The notes below the pieces were generated by a model. That model had not been told where the DNA came from, made no database searches, and saw nothing but the letters and a program-made list of their open reading frames with translations. This document shows, piece after piece, positions 19,779 through 29,205 of a stretch of DNA of 64,000 nucleotides. Each line of letters opens with the position of its first letter. Position 1 is the first letter of the stretch. Made by a program: the position numbers and the translations under genes. Source of the DNA: Mycobacterium sp. 155 (GTDB taxonomy: Bacteria > Actinomycetota > Actinomycetes > Mycobacteriales > Mycobacteriaceae); contig NZ_KB892705.1 in NCBI RefSeq assembly GCF_000373905.1, positions 868,001-932,000 of the forward strand, written 5' to 3'.

Positions 19779-20606
19779 TCATACCACACGGCGGCCCCGG
19801 CGGGCTCGGGAACGCATGTCCCACAGGTACAGCCGGTAAAAGAAGACCCATAGGTCGCGGGGGATGATCCGGTCGGCAAAGCGCAGGCCGGTCAGCAGCA
19901 GCTCGAACCGGCGCTGCTGCTCGGCCGTCCAGGCCAGCTGCATGTGGTCCCGGAACGTCGTGGGAAGAAATCCGGTGGTGGCGAAGAGGTTGAAGCGACC
20001 GGTCAGCAGCCGCAACGGCGCGGGCAGGAACGCCATCGCGGCCACCCCGTGCAGGTGTTGCCGCACCGGCGGGTCGATGCGCAGACCGTCCAGCGACTGT
20101 TTCCAGTACTCGTCGAAGGCCTGTCGGTCGGCGGGCCACATGCCCTCGCGGACCTGCAGGGTGGTGCCGAGTGTGCGGGCGTTGGCATAGACCGTGTCGG
20201 CCGACGCATCATCGAGCGGTCCGTACAGGAATTCGTGCATGTCTATGTAGTACCGGTACAGGCAGGCTGCCACCCATAACTGTAGTTTGGGATCGAAAGC
20301 GTTGTAGGGCAACGGACTTGATGCGTTCGAGCGCACCAACGCATGCACCTTGTTGACCTCAGCGCGGATCAGCGCCCGGTCGGCGTCAGTGCCCAGGGTT
20401 GCCGCAGCCAGGTATGTACCTGTGGTGCGGGCCCGCTTGAACGGGTGCTTGTATACGTTGCCGCTGTCCACGGGACTTTCCAGCACGCCGTACCCGACCC
20501 CGGGAACCGACAGTTGCATGATGACATTGGCTGCGGGCAGTAGTACCGCGGCGGGGTTGAGCAGATCGACGACCCTGCGCGGTCGTCGCGGAGGACCCAG
20601 CCTCAT
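19779..20606 (-). CDS. DUF2236 (MpaB/latex-clearing-type) oxygenase-like protein
   Basis: A 275-residue protein with the DUF2236 pattern: an Arg/His-rich region [21 protein letters not shown] near residue 52, then VNKVHALV at about 85, then [20 protein letters not shown] at about 108. The conserved His residues would hold a b-type heme in relatives of MpaB and Lcp. Only some members have known substrates. It is transcribed with the VOC gene and divergent from cobD, only 35 bases between starts. It is probably an accessory oxidative enzyme. Confidence 0.78.
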   Translation of the reverse strand: MRLGPPRRPRRVVDLLNPAAVLLPAANVIMQLSVPGVGYGVLESPVDSGNVYKHPFKRARTTGTYLAAATLGTDADRALIRAEVNKVHALVRSNASSPLPYNAFDPKLQLWVAACLYRYYIDMHEFLYGPLDDASADTVYANARTLGTTLQVREGMWPADRQAFDEYWKQSLDGLRIDPPVRQHLHGVAAMAFLPAPLRLLTGRFNLFATTGFLPTTFRDHMQLAWTAEQQRRFELLLTGLRFADRIIPRDLWVFFYRLYLWDMRSRARRGRRVV

Positions 20607-20641
20607 GAATTCGAGTAGACCACTTGTGAGACGCTGCCGAC

Positions 20642-21652
20642 ATGTTTGTGCCGACGTGTCACGGCCGGGCTGCCGGTATCGCCGCCGGGTATCTCGGCGA
20701 TCTGCTGCTGGGTGATCCGCGGCGCGGCCATCCGGTCGCCGGGTTCGGTACCGTCGCGGCGCGATTGGAGCGCCTGACCTACACTGACAGCCGTTGGGCC
20801 GGACTGCGGCATACCGCGCTGCTGCTGAGCGGCCTGGGGCTGCTGGGTATGTTGGTGGGCCGCCGAGGCGGGCCGGTCGTGACGGCCGCCGCGACGTTCA
20901 TCGCGCTAGGTGGCACGTCGCTGAACCGGGTGGGCGCCCAGATGGCGAGCCTGCTGACCGCCGACGATGTCTATGGTGCGCGGGAACTGCTGCCGTCGTT
21001 GTGCGGGCGTGACCCGGCTGCACTGGATGCTGCGGGCGTCGCTCGCGCGACCGTGGAATCGCTCGCGGAGAACACTTCCGACGCGCAGGTGGCGCCGTTG
21101 CTGTGGGCCGCCGCGGGCGGGGTGCCCGCGGTGCTGGTGTACCGCGGTGCCAACACGCTTGACGCGATGATCGGACACCGGTCCCCGCGCTACGAACGGT
21201 TCGGTTGGGCCGCAGCGCGATTCGACGATCTGCTCAACTACGTTCCGGCCCGGGTGACGGGGGTTTTGGTCGCGGTGTGCGCGCCCGTGGTGGGCGGGTC
21301 TCCGGTGGCTGCGCTGCGTGCGTGGCGCAACGACGCCGCGCGCCACCCCAGCCCGAACGCCGGGGTCGTGGAGGCCTCGTTCGCCGGGGCGCTGGGGGTG
21401 CGCCTGGGTGGTCCGACGCAGTACGCCCACCGGTTGGAGATCCGGCCCATGCTGGGTGACGGGCGGATTCCCGAGGTCGCCGATCTGAACCGGGCGGTGC
21501 GGCTCTCACGCGCTGTCCAAGCCGGTTCCGCGTTGCTCGCAGTGGTGGCGCTCAGCGCCGCTTGCCGTATCGGTCGGCGAGCTTCTCTTCGGTGGTCAGG
21601 GGAGCTGCCGGGGTTGGCTGGCGAGAGGCGCGTTCGGCGCGCCGCTGCTTGA
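20642..21652 (+). CDS. cobD: Adenosylcobinamide-phosphate synthase (CobD/CbiB)
   Basis: A 336-residue membrane enzyme attaching aminopropanol or its phosphate to adenosylcobyric acid in B12 synthesis. Family segments are [17 protein letters not shown] at the N-terminus, [22 protein letters not shown] with the conserved ENTSD, then [18 protein letters not shown] and [18 protein letters not shown]. About four membrane helices are apparent. The last ~100 bases overlap the 3' end of the convergent SURF1 gene. It matches Rv2236c. Confidence 0.93.
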   Translation: MFVPTCHGRAAGIAAGYLGDLLLGDPRRGHPVAGFGTVAARLERLTYTDSRWAGLRHTALLLSGLGLLGMLVGRRGGPVVTAAATFIALGGTSLNRVGAQMASLLTADDVYGARELLPSLCGRDPAALDAAGVARATVESLAENTSDAQVAPLLWAAAGGVPAVLVYRGANTLDAMIGHRSPRYERFGWAAARFDDLLNYVPARVTGVLVAVCAPVVGGSPVAALRAWRNDAARHPSPNAGVVEASFAGALGVRLGGPTQYAHRLEIRPMLGDGRIPEVADLNRAVRLSRAVQAGSALLAVVALSAACRIGRRASLRWSGELPGLAGERRVRRAAA

Positions 21653-22370
21653 TTTCGGCAAACACGAAGTAGCCCAACCCGATCGGGGCGACGATACCGA
21701 ACGCGATCCACTGGATGCCATACGACAGGAACGGTCCGGCGTCGAGGTGGGGCAGCGGAATCACACCGAGGCCGCCGGGCTGGTCCTCCACCAGCTGCAG
21801 ATATGAGCCGGCCAGTGGCACGCCGGTCACGGCGGCGACCTGCGAGGTGCTGATCGAATAGACCTGCTCGGCGCCATCGGCGCGGAATGGCTCTTTGCCG
21901 CTGACCACCGGTTCGGAGTCCCGCAGCCGGGCGGTGATGGTCACCCGGTTGCGGGGTGCGTCCGGGATCGGTGGCACCGAGGTGCCTTGCTGAGGACGGA
22001 CATAGCCGCGGTCGACGAGCACGGTGGGCCCGCCGTCGACGGCGAACGGCGTCAGCACCTCGTAAGCGGGATCCCCTTCGACGACTCGCAGCCGGGCCAC
22101 GACCTGGGCTTCGGGCAGATAGTGGCCGGTGGCGGTGACGCGCTTCCACTGCGCGTCGGGGGCGCTTGAATCCTGGTGCGGCAGGATGCCTGTCACCGGC
22201 ACCGGATCGGCTTTCAGGGAGGCCGCGATCTGGTTGTTCTCCTGCGAGGTCCTGGTGTTCTTGCCCAGCTGCCACGGCGCCAGCACGGTGAAGCACAGGT
22301 AGGCGAACGCCATCACCACGACGAACAGCGCCAGCCACTGTGGCCGCAGCAGGAACCCCAGTCTTCGCAT
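21552..22370 (-). CDS. SURF1-family cytochrome oxidase assembly protein
   Basis: A 272-residue protein with two membrane helices at about residues 13-34 and 215-237, and an extracytoplasmic domain between them. SURF1 hallmarks are WQLGKN near the first helix, WKRVTATGHYLPEAQV, and the C-terminal YGIQWIAFG. The family helps insert heme a into aa3-type oxidase. The start codon shares one base with the ptpA stop (TGATG), so it is coupled to ptkA-ptpA. The 3' end runs 101 bases antisense into cobD. Confidence 0.9.
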   Translation of the reverse strand: MRRLGFLLRPQWLALFVVVMAFAYLCFTVLAPWQLGKNTRTSQENNQIAASLKADPVPVTGILPHQDSSAPDAQWKRVTATGHYLPEAQVVARLRVVEGDPAYEVLTPFAVDGGPTVLVDRGYVRPQQGTSVPPIPDAPRNRVTITARLRDSEPVVSGKEPFRADGAEQVYSISTSQVAAVTGVPLAGSYLQLVEDQPGGLGVIPLPHLDAGPFLSYGIQWIAFGIVAPIGLGYFVFAEIKQRRAERASRQPTPAAPLTTEEKLADRYGKRR

Positions 22371-22900
22371 CAGCGTGGGCTTTCCCGCTCGGCCAGGGTG
22401 GCATCGACCCAGTCGTGCAGGCCGGGCAGCGCTGCCTCGATCACGGCCAATACATCCTCGAAGTCGGCCTGGGTGCCGTAGTAAGGGTCATCGACATCCG
22501 GGGTGCGGGCTGCCGAGAGCGGGTCGAACGACCGCAGCATCCGCAGCCGGTCGGCGTCGACCCCCAGCTCCGTCAGGATCCGGGCGTGGTCGCGGCCCAA
22601 GGCGATCACCAGATCGGCACCGAGATGGTCGGCGTCGATCTGAGCGGCGCGGTGGTCGCTCGGGTATCCGTGATCGCGTAGTACCAGGCAGGCGCGGCGG
22701 TCGGCGCCATCGCCGACATGCCAGCCGCCGGTGCCACCGCTGGTCACGCGGACCCGGTCGGCCAGGCCGCGTTGGCTGATCTGGTGGGCGAACATCTTCT
22801 CGGCCATCGGCGACCGGCAGATGTTGCCCGTGCACACGAACGTGACGTGCAGACTGCGCTGATCTCCGGGTCGCTGCGCTCCTGCTCGCCGCTCAGACAC
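22370..22900 (-). CDS. ptpA: Low-molecular-weight protein tyrosine phosphatase PtpA
   Basis: A 176-residue phosphatase. The P-loop VCTGNICRSPMAEKMFA has catalytic Cys-23 and Arg-29, and the acid Asp is in DVDDPYYG. PtpA of M. tuberculosis is secreted and dephosphorylates host proteins. In an environmental species the role is unknown. The GTG at 22900 starts inside the end of ptkA (8-base overlap) and gives a 16-residue basic N-terminal tail before LHVTFVC, longer than the short tail I recall for M. tuberculosis. The next gene, SURF1, overlaps by one base. Confidence 0.92.
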   Translation of the reverse strand: MSERRAGAQRPGDQRSLHVTFVCTGNICRSPMAEKMFAHQISQRGLADRVRVTSGGTGGWHVGDGADRRACLVLRDHGYPSDHRAAQIDADHLGADLVIALGRDHARILTELGVDADRLRMLRSFDPLSAARTPDVDDPYYGTQADFEDVLAVIEAALPGLHDWVDATLAERESPR

Positions 22901-23573
22901 CGAGCACCTCGCGCAGCGCCTCGATGGTCTCGACATGGGCGTGCGCGGTCAGCGCGGCAGGGCCGGCGAAGTCGTCGCGCCCGTAACCCCACGCGACCAC
23001 CACGGTGTCGATGCCGTGTTCAGCCGCGCCCTCGACATCGTGAACGCGGTCGCCGACCATGAGCACGCGCTGCGGCAGCGGCTGCAATTGAGCCAGCGCG
23101 TGGGCCACCACGTCGGCCTTGGCCGCCCGGGTGCCGTCCGGGCTTGCCCCGGCGATCACCTCGAAATACCCGTCGAGACCGAAGTGCTCGAGGATCTGCC
23201 GCGCGGTCGGCTCGGCCTTCGAGGTGGCCACAGCCAGCCGGATCCCGGCTTTCTGCAGATCGGCGAGCAGCGGCTCGATGCCGTCGAACAGCCGGTTCAT
23301 AGCCCAGCCGCGGCTCGTGTAGTCGGCGCGGTAGGCGGCGATCGCGGTGTCGGCATCGTCACCCAGACCCATTCCGCCCAGCGTGTAATGCATGGGCGCG
23401 CCGACGACGAGGCTGGCGAGGTCACCCTCGGGGACGGGAGCGCCGATCTGGGACAGCGCGTGGCGGAAGCTGGACACGACTCCGTCGGCAGAATCGGTCA
23501 GGGTGCCGTCGAGGTCGAACAGCACCAGCTGGGGGCGCGTAGCGGCCGACGTGTCAGTTACAGGACCAGTCAC
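22893..23573 (-). CDS. ptkA: HAD-family protein tyrosine kinase PtkA
   Basis: A 226-residue HAD hydrolase fold. Motif I LVLFDLDGTLTDS has Asp-20 and Asp-22, motif II is VATSKAEP and motif IV is VMVGDRVHDVEGA. In M. tuberculosis the orthologue Rv2232 autophosphorylates and phosphorylates the co-encoded PtpA. The operon here is the same, with an 8-base overlap. I choose GTG 23573 (MTGPVTDTSAA). A longer frame to 23639 would overlap the divergent cobC start. The long disordered N-terminal tail I recall for the M. tuberculosis protein is absent or reduced. Confidence 0.88.
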   Translation of the reverse strand: MTGPVTDTSAATRPQLVLFDLDGTLTDSADGVVSSFRHALSQIGAPVPEGDLASLVVGAPMHYTLGGMGLGDDADTAIAAYRADYTSRGWAMNRLFDGIEPLLADLQKAGIRLAVATSKAEPTARQILEHFGLDGYFEVIAGASPDGTRAAKADVVAHALAQLQPLPQRVLMVGDRVHDVEGAAEHGIDTVVVAWGYGRDDFAGPAALTAHAHVETIEALREVLGV

Positions 23574-23626
23574 AGACCCATTCTCCCCGATGCCCGAGAC
23601 AGCGGCCCGCCCACTACTGTCGTGCT

Positions 23627-24649
23627 GTGGCAAGTCCAACCCGCGCGGCCGCCCGCTACCACGGTGACCAGGCCGCCTTGCCCGGGCAGCTGGACTTCGC
23701 GGTCAACGTACGCGCCGGGGCGCCACCGGACTGGCTGACCGCGCGGTTGGCTGCCCGGCTGGCCGATCTGGGCCGCTATCCCAGCGCGGCCGACGAGCGG
23801 CGCGCGGTCTCGGCAGTCGCGGTCCGGCACGGCCGTCGTGAGTCCGACGTTGCGCTGCTCGCCGGCGGTGCCGAGGGTTTCGCGCTGCTGGCGGAGCTAC
23901 GGCCGCGGCTGGCCGCGCTGGTCGCGCCGTCGTTCACCGAACCGGAGGCCGTCCTGACCGCCGCGGGGGTGCCTGTTCACCACGTGGTGCTGGGACCGCC
24001 CTTCGGGCTCTCCGATGCCGCTCTACCGGACGACGCCGACCTCGTGGTGGTGGGCAACCCGACCAATCCGACCGGGGTGCTGCACTCCCGTGAGGACATC
24101 CTCGCGTTGCGGCGGCCCGGGCGCCTGGTGGTGGTCGACGAGGCGTTCGCCGATGCCGTCCCCGGTGAGCCGGAGTCGCTGGCCGGCGACGCGCTGCCCG
24201 ATGTGCTGGTGCTGCGGAGCCTGACCAAGACGTGGGCGCTCGCCGGACTCCGGGTCGGGTACGCACTTGGCGCGCCCGGGGTGCTGGCCCGCCTCACCGC
24301 CCGGCGTGCCCACTGGCCGCTGGGCACGTTGCAGCTGGAGGCGATCGCTGCGGTTAACGCACCGGCGGCGATCGCCGCAGCCGAAGCCCGAGCCCGCGAG
24401 CTGGCGGCGCTGCGCACCGAGATGACCGCCGCTCTGCGTGCCCTGGGCCTCGATGTGGTCGCCGGGGCGGCCCCGTTCGTGCTCTTCGCCGTGCCGGATG
24501 CGGAGCTGATGCGAAAGCATCTGGAAAGCAAAGGTATTGCCGTGCGGCGCTGCGATACCTTCGTTGGCCTACCGGGTCACTACCTGCGGGCTGCGGTTCG
24601 GGCGGAGTGGCCGGTACTGGTGGACGCGGTGACGGAGGTGTTGAGATGA
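23627..24649 (+). CDS. cobC: PLP-dependent CobC (threonine-phosphate decarboxylase-like aminotransferase)
   Basis: A 340-residue class I/II aminotransferase fold. The PLP Lys is in [20 protein letters not shown], with the Asn/Asp cofactor contacts in [17 protein letters not shown] and [14 protein letters not shown]. It would supply the aminopropanol arm for CobD in B12 synthesis. Confusion with histidinol-phosphate aminotransferase is possible, but the gene lies among cobD and rnhC. The start is GTG 23627. The stop overlaps the NIF3 gene start (ATGA at 24646-24649). Confidence 0.9.
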   Translation: MASPTRAAARYHGDQAALPGQLDFAVNVRAGAPPDWLTARLAARLADLGRYPSAADERRAVSAVAVRHGRRESDVALLAGGAEGFALLAELRPRLAALVAPSFTEPEAVLTAAGVPVHHVVLGPPFGLSDAALPDDADLVVVGNPTNPTGVLHSREDILALRRPGRLVVVDEAFADAVPGEPESLAGDALPDVLVLRSLTKTWALAGLRVGYALGAPGVLARLTARRAHWPLGTLQLEAIAAVNAPAAIAAAEARARELAALRTEMTAALRALGLDVVAGAAPFVLFAVPDAELMRKHLESKGIAVRRCDTFVGLPGHYLRAAVRAEWPVLVDAVTEVLR

Positions 24650-25785
24650 GCACGCGGTTGCCCGGCGTCAGACTGGCTGATGTCATCACAGTGCTGGACG
24701 CCGCGTATCCGCCGGGGTTGGCGCAGGACTGGGATTCCGTTGGCTTGGTGTGCGGTGACCCCGACGAGACAGTCGAATCGGTGACTATCGCGGTCGACGC
24801 CACGGCCGCCGTTGTGTCTGAGATACCTGAGCGCGGCCTGCTGCTGGCCCACCATCCACTGCTGCTGCGTGGGGTGGACACGGTCGCTGCAAGCACCGCC
24901 AAAGGTGCGCTGCTGCACCACCTGATCCGTACCGGCCGCGCCTTGTTCACCGCGCACACCAACGCCGATTCGGCCTCACCCGGTGTGTCCGACGCGCTGG
25001 CCGAAGCGCTCGGGTTGCGGGTGGAGAGCGTGCTTGAACCCGTGGCGGCCGGACCGAACCTGGACAAGTGGGTCGTGTTCGTCCCGGCATCTGACGCCGC
25101 TGCGGTGCGTGCCGCGCTGTTCGCCGCGGGCGCCGGGTGTATCGGTGACTATTCGCAGTGCAGCTGGAGTGTTGCCGGGACCGGACAGTTCCTGCCACAC
25201 GACGGCGCTGATCCGGCGATCGGTCAGGTCGGCACCGTCGAGCAGGTGGTCGAGGACCGGGTCGAGGTGATCGCGCCGTCACGGCTGCGGGCGGGCGTCC
25301 TGGCCGCAATGCGCGCCGCACATCCGTACGAGGAGCCTGCCTTCGACATCATTGCGCTGGCACCTGTTCCCGGGGATGTTGGGCTGGGTCGGATCGGCAC
25401 GTTGCCGAACCCGGAGTCGTTGTCGGCGTTCGTATCCCGGGTGCGTGCGGCGCTGCCCGCCACCTCGTGGGGAGTGCGGGCGTCAGGCGATTCGGCGGCC
25501 ATGGTGTCGCGGGTTGCGGTCTGCGGGGGAGCAGGGGATTCCCTGCTCGGTGTGGTCGATGCGGCGGGGGTCCAGGCCTATGTCACTGCGGACCTGCGCC
25601 ATCACCCCGCCGATGAACACCGCAGGTCCTCAGATGTGGCCCTGGTCGATGTCGCGCACTGGGCCAGCGAGTTTCCGTGGTGCTCCCAGGCGGCAGAGGT
25701 GCTGCGCGGGCACTTCGGTGATGCGCTGCCGGTGCGGGTCTGCGGTGTGCGTACCGATCCATGGAATATCGAGAGTCGAGCGTAG
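24646..25785 (+). CDS. NIF3-like (DUF34) metal-binding protein
   Basis: A 379-residue NIF3 protein. The N-terminal lobe carries [13 protein letters not shown] and the metal-binding [11 protein letters not shown]. The C-terminal lobe has [27 protein letters not shown] and [12 protein letters not shown], supplying the remaining His/Glu ligands. A PII-like insert sits between the lobes (about residues 135-235: [24 protein letters not shown]). The biochemical role is unresolved, and annotations as GTP cyclohydrolase I type 2 are doubtful. ATGA overlap with cobC and 12 bases to the next gene indicate a single operon. Confidence 0.9.
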   Translation: MSTRLPGVRLADVITVLDAAYPPGLAQDWDSVGLVCGDPDETVESVTIAVDATAAVVSEIPERGLLLAHHPLLLRGVDTVAASTAKGALLHHLIRTGRALFTAHTNADSASPGVSDALAEALGLRVESVLEPVAAGPNLDKWVVFVPASDAAAVRAALFAAGAGCIGDYSQCSWSVAGTGQFLPHDGADPAIGQVGTVEQVVEDRVEVIAPSRLRAGVLAAMRAAHPYEEPAFDIIALAPVPGDVGLGRIGTLPNPESLSAFVSRVRAALPATSWGVRASGDSAAMVSRVAVCGGAGDSLLGVVDAAGVQAYVTADLRHHPADEHRRSSDVALVDVAHWASEFPWCSQAAEVLRGHFGDALPVRVCGVRTDPWNIESRA

Positions 25786-25797
25786 GGAGTCAAGAAT

Positions 25798-26526
25798 ATG
25801 AAAGCTGCAGTATCCCAACAGCGTTCGCTTCTGGAGCTGACCGAGGTGGATGCCGAGCTGGGCCGCATCGCCCATCGCGCCAAGAATCTGGCCGAGCAGA
25901 AGCGGCTCCAAGAGGCGCAGGCCGAGCACAGTGTTGCCAACGACCGGCTGGCCGCACTGGGGATTGCGCTGGAGGATCTGGGCACCCAGGTGGCCAAGTT
26001 CGAAACCGAGATCGACTCGGTCCGTCAGCGCGAAGACCGCGACCGTGCGCTGCTCGACAGTGGAGCGGTTGCGGCCAAGCAGGTCACCGAGGTTCAGCAC
26101 GAGCTGGAGACCTTGCAGCGCCGGCAGGCCAGCCTGGAAGATTCCCTGCTGGAAATCATGGAGCGCCGCGAAGAGTTGCTCTCCCAGCAGTCCGATCAGC
26201 TGGCCCGGATCGACGAACTACAGACCAAGCTGTCCGAGGCCCAGCATGCACGCGACGGCGTCATGGTGGAACTCGATCAGACGCGCGAGGTGTGCCAGAC
26301 CCGACGGGCGGCGCTGGTGGAGGTGATCGACGCCGAACTCGTCGGGCTCTATGAGCGGCAGCGGGCCGGTGGTGGTGCCGGCGCCGGGGCGCTGCAGGGC
26401 CGACGGTGTGGGGCGTGCCGAATCGAGATCGACCGCGGCGAGATCGCCCGTATCACCGCAGCGGCCGATGACGACGTGCTGCGCTGTCCCGAGTGCGGCG
26501 CGATCCTGTTGCGGGTCAAACCGTGA
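25798..26526 (+). CDS. Coiled-coil C4 zinc-ribbon protein
   Basis: A 242-residue protein. Residues 1-185 are an almost continuous Glu/Gln/Arg-rich antiparallel coiled coil (for example ELETLQRRQASLEDSLLEI). A C-terminal C4 zinc ribbon has CGAC near residue 205 and CPECG near 233. It resembles the CT398/FlgZ-like family (Rv2229c), thought to contact nucleic acid or protein machinery, with no settled function. The stop overlaps the rnhC GTG, and it lies between NIF3 and rnhC as in other actinobacteria. Confidence 0.88.
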   Translation: MKAAVSQQRSLLELTEVDAELGRIAHRAKNLAEQKRLQEAQAEHSVANDRLAALGIALEDLGTQVAKFETEIDSVRQREDRDRALLDSGAVAAKQVTEVQHELETLQRRQASLEDSLLEIMERREELLSQQSDQLARIDELQTKLSEAQHARDGVMVELDQTREVCQTRRAALVEVIDAELVGLYERQRAGGGAGAGALQGRRCGACRIEIDRGEIARITAAADDDVLRCPECGAILLRVKP

Positions 26527-27620
26527 AAGTCCTCGTGGAGGCCGACGGCGGAGCGCGGGGCAATCCCGGGCCGGCCGGCTACGGGGCGGTGGTGTTCACC
26601 GCCGATCATGCCTCGGTACTGGCCGAGCGCAATGAGTTCATCGGCGTTGCCACCAACAATGTCGCGGAGTACCGCGGTCTGATCGCAGGCCTGGAGGCGG
26701 CCGCTGCCGCAGGGGCCAACGAGGTCGCGGTATCCATGGACTCCAAGCTCGTGGTCGAGCAGATGTCGGGCCGGTGGCGCGTCAAACATCCGGATCTGGC
26801 TGTGCTGCAACGGGAAGCAGCAGCACTGGCGGCACGTTTCGACCAGGTGAACTACACCTGGATTCCGCGGGCGAGTAACGCCTACGCCGACCGGCTGGCG
26901 AACGCGGCGATGGACGCCGGTACCGGGAAACCGACTGCCACCGAGAAATCCGCTGCAACAGGAAGATCCGCGGTCCAGCCCGCCCCGCCGGGCTGGACCG
27001 GCGCCACTGGAGCGCCGACGCGGCTGCTGTTGCTGCGGCACGGGGAGACCGGATTGTCCGCCGGGCGGCGGTATTCCGGACGAGGCAACCCGGCGCTGAC
27101 CGAGCTCGGCCACCGCCAGGCCGACGCGGCGGCTCGCTATCTCGGTTCGCTCGGTGGGATTTCCGCCGTGGTGACCTCGCCGCTGCAACGGGCCTACGAC
27201 ACCGCTGCGACCACCGCCAAGGCCCTCGGCCTCGACGTCATCGTCGACGACGACCTCATCGAGACCGATTTCGGCGCCTGGGAGGGACTGACGTTCGCCG
27301 AAGCGGCGCAACGTGATCCGGAAGTACACCGGCGGTGGCTGCGTGACACCAGCGTGGAGCCGCCCGGTGGGGAGAGTTTCGACGCTGTCGCCGACCGGGT
27401 GCGGCGGGCATGCAATCGGATCATCGCCGAGCACGGCGCGACCACGGTGTTGGTGGTGTCGCACGTGACGCCGATCAAGACCGTGCTGCGGCTCGCACTC
27501 GACGCCGGCGAGGGCATCCTCTACCGGCTGCACCTCGACCTGGCGTCGTTGTCGATCGCCGAGTTCTACGATGACGGTGCGTCGTCGGTACGGCTGGTGA
27601 ACCAAACCGCCTACCTCTGA
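26523..27620 (+). CDS. rnhC: Bifunctional RNase HI / alpha-ribazole phosphatase-like protein
   Basis: A 365-residue fusion. Residues 1-135 are RNase HI, with acidic active-site positions in VEADGGARGNPGPAGYG, NVAEYRGLIAGLEAA, VSMDSKLVVEQ and NAYADRLANAA. A Thr/Ala/Pro-rich linker (about 136-165) leads to a histidine-phosphatase domain with LLRHGETGLSAG and VVSHVTPIK. The nuclease removes RNA from RNA-DNA hybrids. The phosphatase half resembles the B12-pathway enzyme CobC/PhpB, fitting the nearby cobD and cobC. The GTG at 26523 overlaps the previous stop. Confidence 0.93.
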   Translation: MKVLVEADGGARGNPGPAGYGAVVFTADHASVLAERNEFIGVATNNVAEYRGLIAGLEAAAAAGANEVAVSMDSKLVVEQMSGRWRVKHPDLAVLQREAAALAARFDQVNYTWIPRASNAYADRLANAAMDAGTGKPTATEKSAATGRSAVQPAPPGWTGATGAPTRLLLLRHGETGLSAGRRYSGRGNPALTELGHRQADAAARYLGSLGGISAVVTSPLQRAYDTAATTAKALGLDVIVDDDLIETDFGAWEGLTFAEAAQRDPEVHRRWLRDTSVEPPGGESFDAVADRVRRACNRIIAEHGATTVLVVSHVTPIKTVLRLALDAGEGILYRLHLDLASLSIAEFYDDGASSVRLVNQTAYL

Positions 27621-27626
27621 CGATCT

Positions 27627-28205
27627 CTAGGCGTGCAGATGGAGTTGCTCGCCGTGTGGGCCGAAGATCGTGATGGCCTCGACCGGGCCGTCGACCACTC
27701 CGAACCAATGCGGCGTCCAGGTGGAAAACTCCACTGCTTCACCGGGTTTGACGGTGAAATCCTGCTGACCGAGGATGAGCCGAAGCTGCCCGGACAGCAC
27801 GTACATCCAGTCGCGGCCCTCGTGGACGGGAAACTCGTCGGGTGGTTTTTTACGGCGGGGGCTGATCCGGATCTTGAAGGCGTGCAGTCCGCCGGCTGGG
27901 CCGTGTCGGGTCAGTGGCCAGTAGGTGATGTCGTGGTGGGTGTGCGAGCTGCCTTTGACGCGTGGGTCTTCCGTCTGGGGAGCACGCAGCAGATCGTCGG
28001 TGGTGACCGACAGTGCTGTCGCCAACCGGGGCAGGTGGTCCAGGGCCAGCCGGCGCTTGCCAGATTCCAGCCGGCTCAGCGTCGACACGTCGAGCTGAGC
28101 TCGCGTGGCGACATCCTCCAGCGTCAGCCCCCGTTCCCGGCGTAGTTCACGGAGCCGGCGGCGGACCAGTGCGTCGACGTCATCCTCGGCAGAATTTGCC
28201 TGCAT
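27627..28205 (-). CDS. XRE-family regulator with C-terminal cupin domain
   Basis: A 192-residue regulator. A lambda-repressor-like helix-turn-helix covers about residues 14-66 (LTLEDVATRAQLDVSTLSRL). A cupin domain covers about 110-185 (HEGRDWMYVLSGQLRLILG, then FSTWTPHWFG). The cupin probably senses a small ligand. Its start codon lies inside an inverted repeat shared with the divergent flavoprotein gene, which implies autoregulation and no room for a ribosome binding site. It is convergent with rnhC, only 6 bases between stops. Confidence 0.88.
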   Translation of the reverse strand: MQANSAEDDVDALVRRRLRELRRERGLTLEDVATRAQLDVSTLSRLESGKRRLALDHLPRLATALSVTTDDLLRAPQTEDPRVKGSSHTHHDITYWPLTRHGPAGGLHAFKIRISPRRKKPPDEFPVHEGRDWMYVLSGQLRLILGQQDFTVKPGEAVEFSTWTPHWFGVVDGPVEAITIFGPHGEQLHLHA

Positions 28206-28231
28206 GGCAAATCAGCTTGGCAGATCTGCCA
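28195..28231. promoter_or_regulatory. Two palindromic operators between XRE-cupin gene and flavoprotein gene
   Basis: TTTGCC-TGCAT-GGCAAA (28195-28211) is a perfect inverted repeat covering the regulator start codon. TGGCAGATCTGCCA (28218-28231) is a perfect 14-base palindrome 6 bases further on. Both share TGCC/GGCA half-sites, as expected for a dimeric repressor bound at two places. Confidence 0.65.
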
Positions 28232-28251
28232 GTGTTGGGCAAGCTCTGGAT

Positions 28252-29205
28252 ATGGACGATTCCTGGGATTGTGTCATTGTCGGCGGCGGTGCGGCCGGGT
28301 TGAGTGCCGCGCTGGTGCTGGGCCGGGCTCGCAGGCGCACACTGCTGATCGACGCCGGAGCGCAAAGTAATTCAGCGGCGCACGGGGTCGGGGGATTGCT
28401 CGGTCACGACGGGCGTCCACCCGCCGAGCTGTACGCCGCGGGCCGCTCCGAGCTCGCGTCGTATCCGACGGTCCGGGTGCTGGACAGCGACGTCGCGACG
28501 GCACGCCGCACCGACGGGGTGTTCGATGTGCGGCTCAACACGGGCCAGACCGAGTCGGCACGGCGCGTGCTGCTGGCCACCGGAATGGACTACCAGGTTC
28601 AGGAGTTGCCGGGCATGGCTGAACTCTGGGGCCGCTCGGTGTTTCACTGCCCGTTCTGTCACGGCTGGGAGGTCGCCGATCAGCCGCTGGGGGTGCTGGC
28701 CCGTGGGGAACGCGCGATTCACCTCGCGCTGCTGTTGCGGAACTGGAGCCAGGACATCGTGGTGTTGACCGATGGCCCAGCCGAATTCGACGAGGACGAG
28801 CTGCGCAGGTTCGCCGCTTCCGGAGTGCGGATCGATGAGCGTGCCGTGGTCGAACTGGAAAGCAATGCCGGTGAACTCGCAGCGATCCGGTTCGCCGATG
28901 GGCACCTGTTGCCGCGGCGCGGCCTACTGGTCGCCGCGACGCTTCGGCAGCGCTCAGCGCTGGCCGAACAACTCGGGGTGGAAACCGCGGCCGGCCGGGT
29001 CGCCGTCGACGCTGTCGTGGTCGATCCGCTCGGACGAACTTCGGTCCCCGGGGTTTTCGCCGCAGGCGATCTCACCGGCCAGATGCCGCAGGTGGCTGCG
29101 GCGATAGCGGCAGGTTCGGCGACTGCCACAGCGGTGGTGCAGAGTTTGGCTGCCGACGAATTCGGGCTGCCTTTTCCTGAGTGGAGTCAACATGTCAACG
29201 CCTGA
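28252..29205 (+). CDS. Thioredoxin-reductase-like FAD/NAD(P) oxidoreductase
   Basis: A 317-residue flavoprotein in the low-molecular-weight thioredoxin reductase fold. The FAD motif is VIVGGGAAGLSAALVLG, the redox-active CPFC is in FHCPFCHGWEVAD near residue 140, and the C-terminal FAD motif is GVFAAGDLTGQMPQVAAAI. The CPFC is preserved, but HGWE after it differs from classical CATCDG enzymes, so the partner may not be thioredoxin. I start at 28252. The in-frame ATG at 28204 lies inside the operator. The methyltransferase gene overlaps its end by 14 bases. Confidence 0.87.
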   Translation: MDDSWDCVIVGGGAAGLSAALVLGRARRRTLLIDAGAQSNSAAHGVGGLLGHDGRPPAELYAAGRSELASYPTVRVLDSDVATARRTDGVFDVRLNTGQTESARRVLLATGMDYQVQELPGMAELWGRSVFHCPFCHGWEVADQPLGVLARGERAIHLALLLRNWSQDIVVLTDGPAEFDEDELRRFAASGVRIDERAVVELESNAGELAAIRFADGHLLPRRGLLVAATLRQRSALAEQLGVETAAGRVAVDAVVVDPLGRTSVPGVFAAGDLTGQMPQVAAAIAAGSATATAVVQSLAADEFGLPFPEWSQHVNA

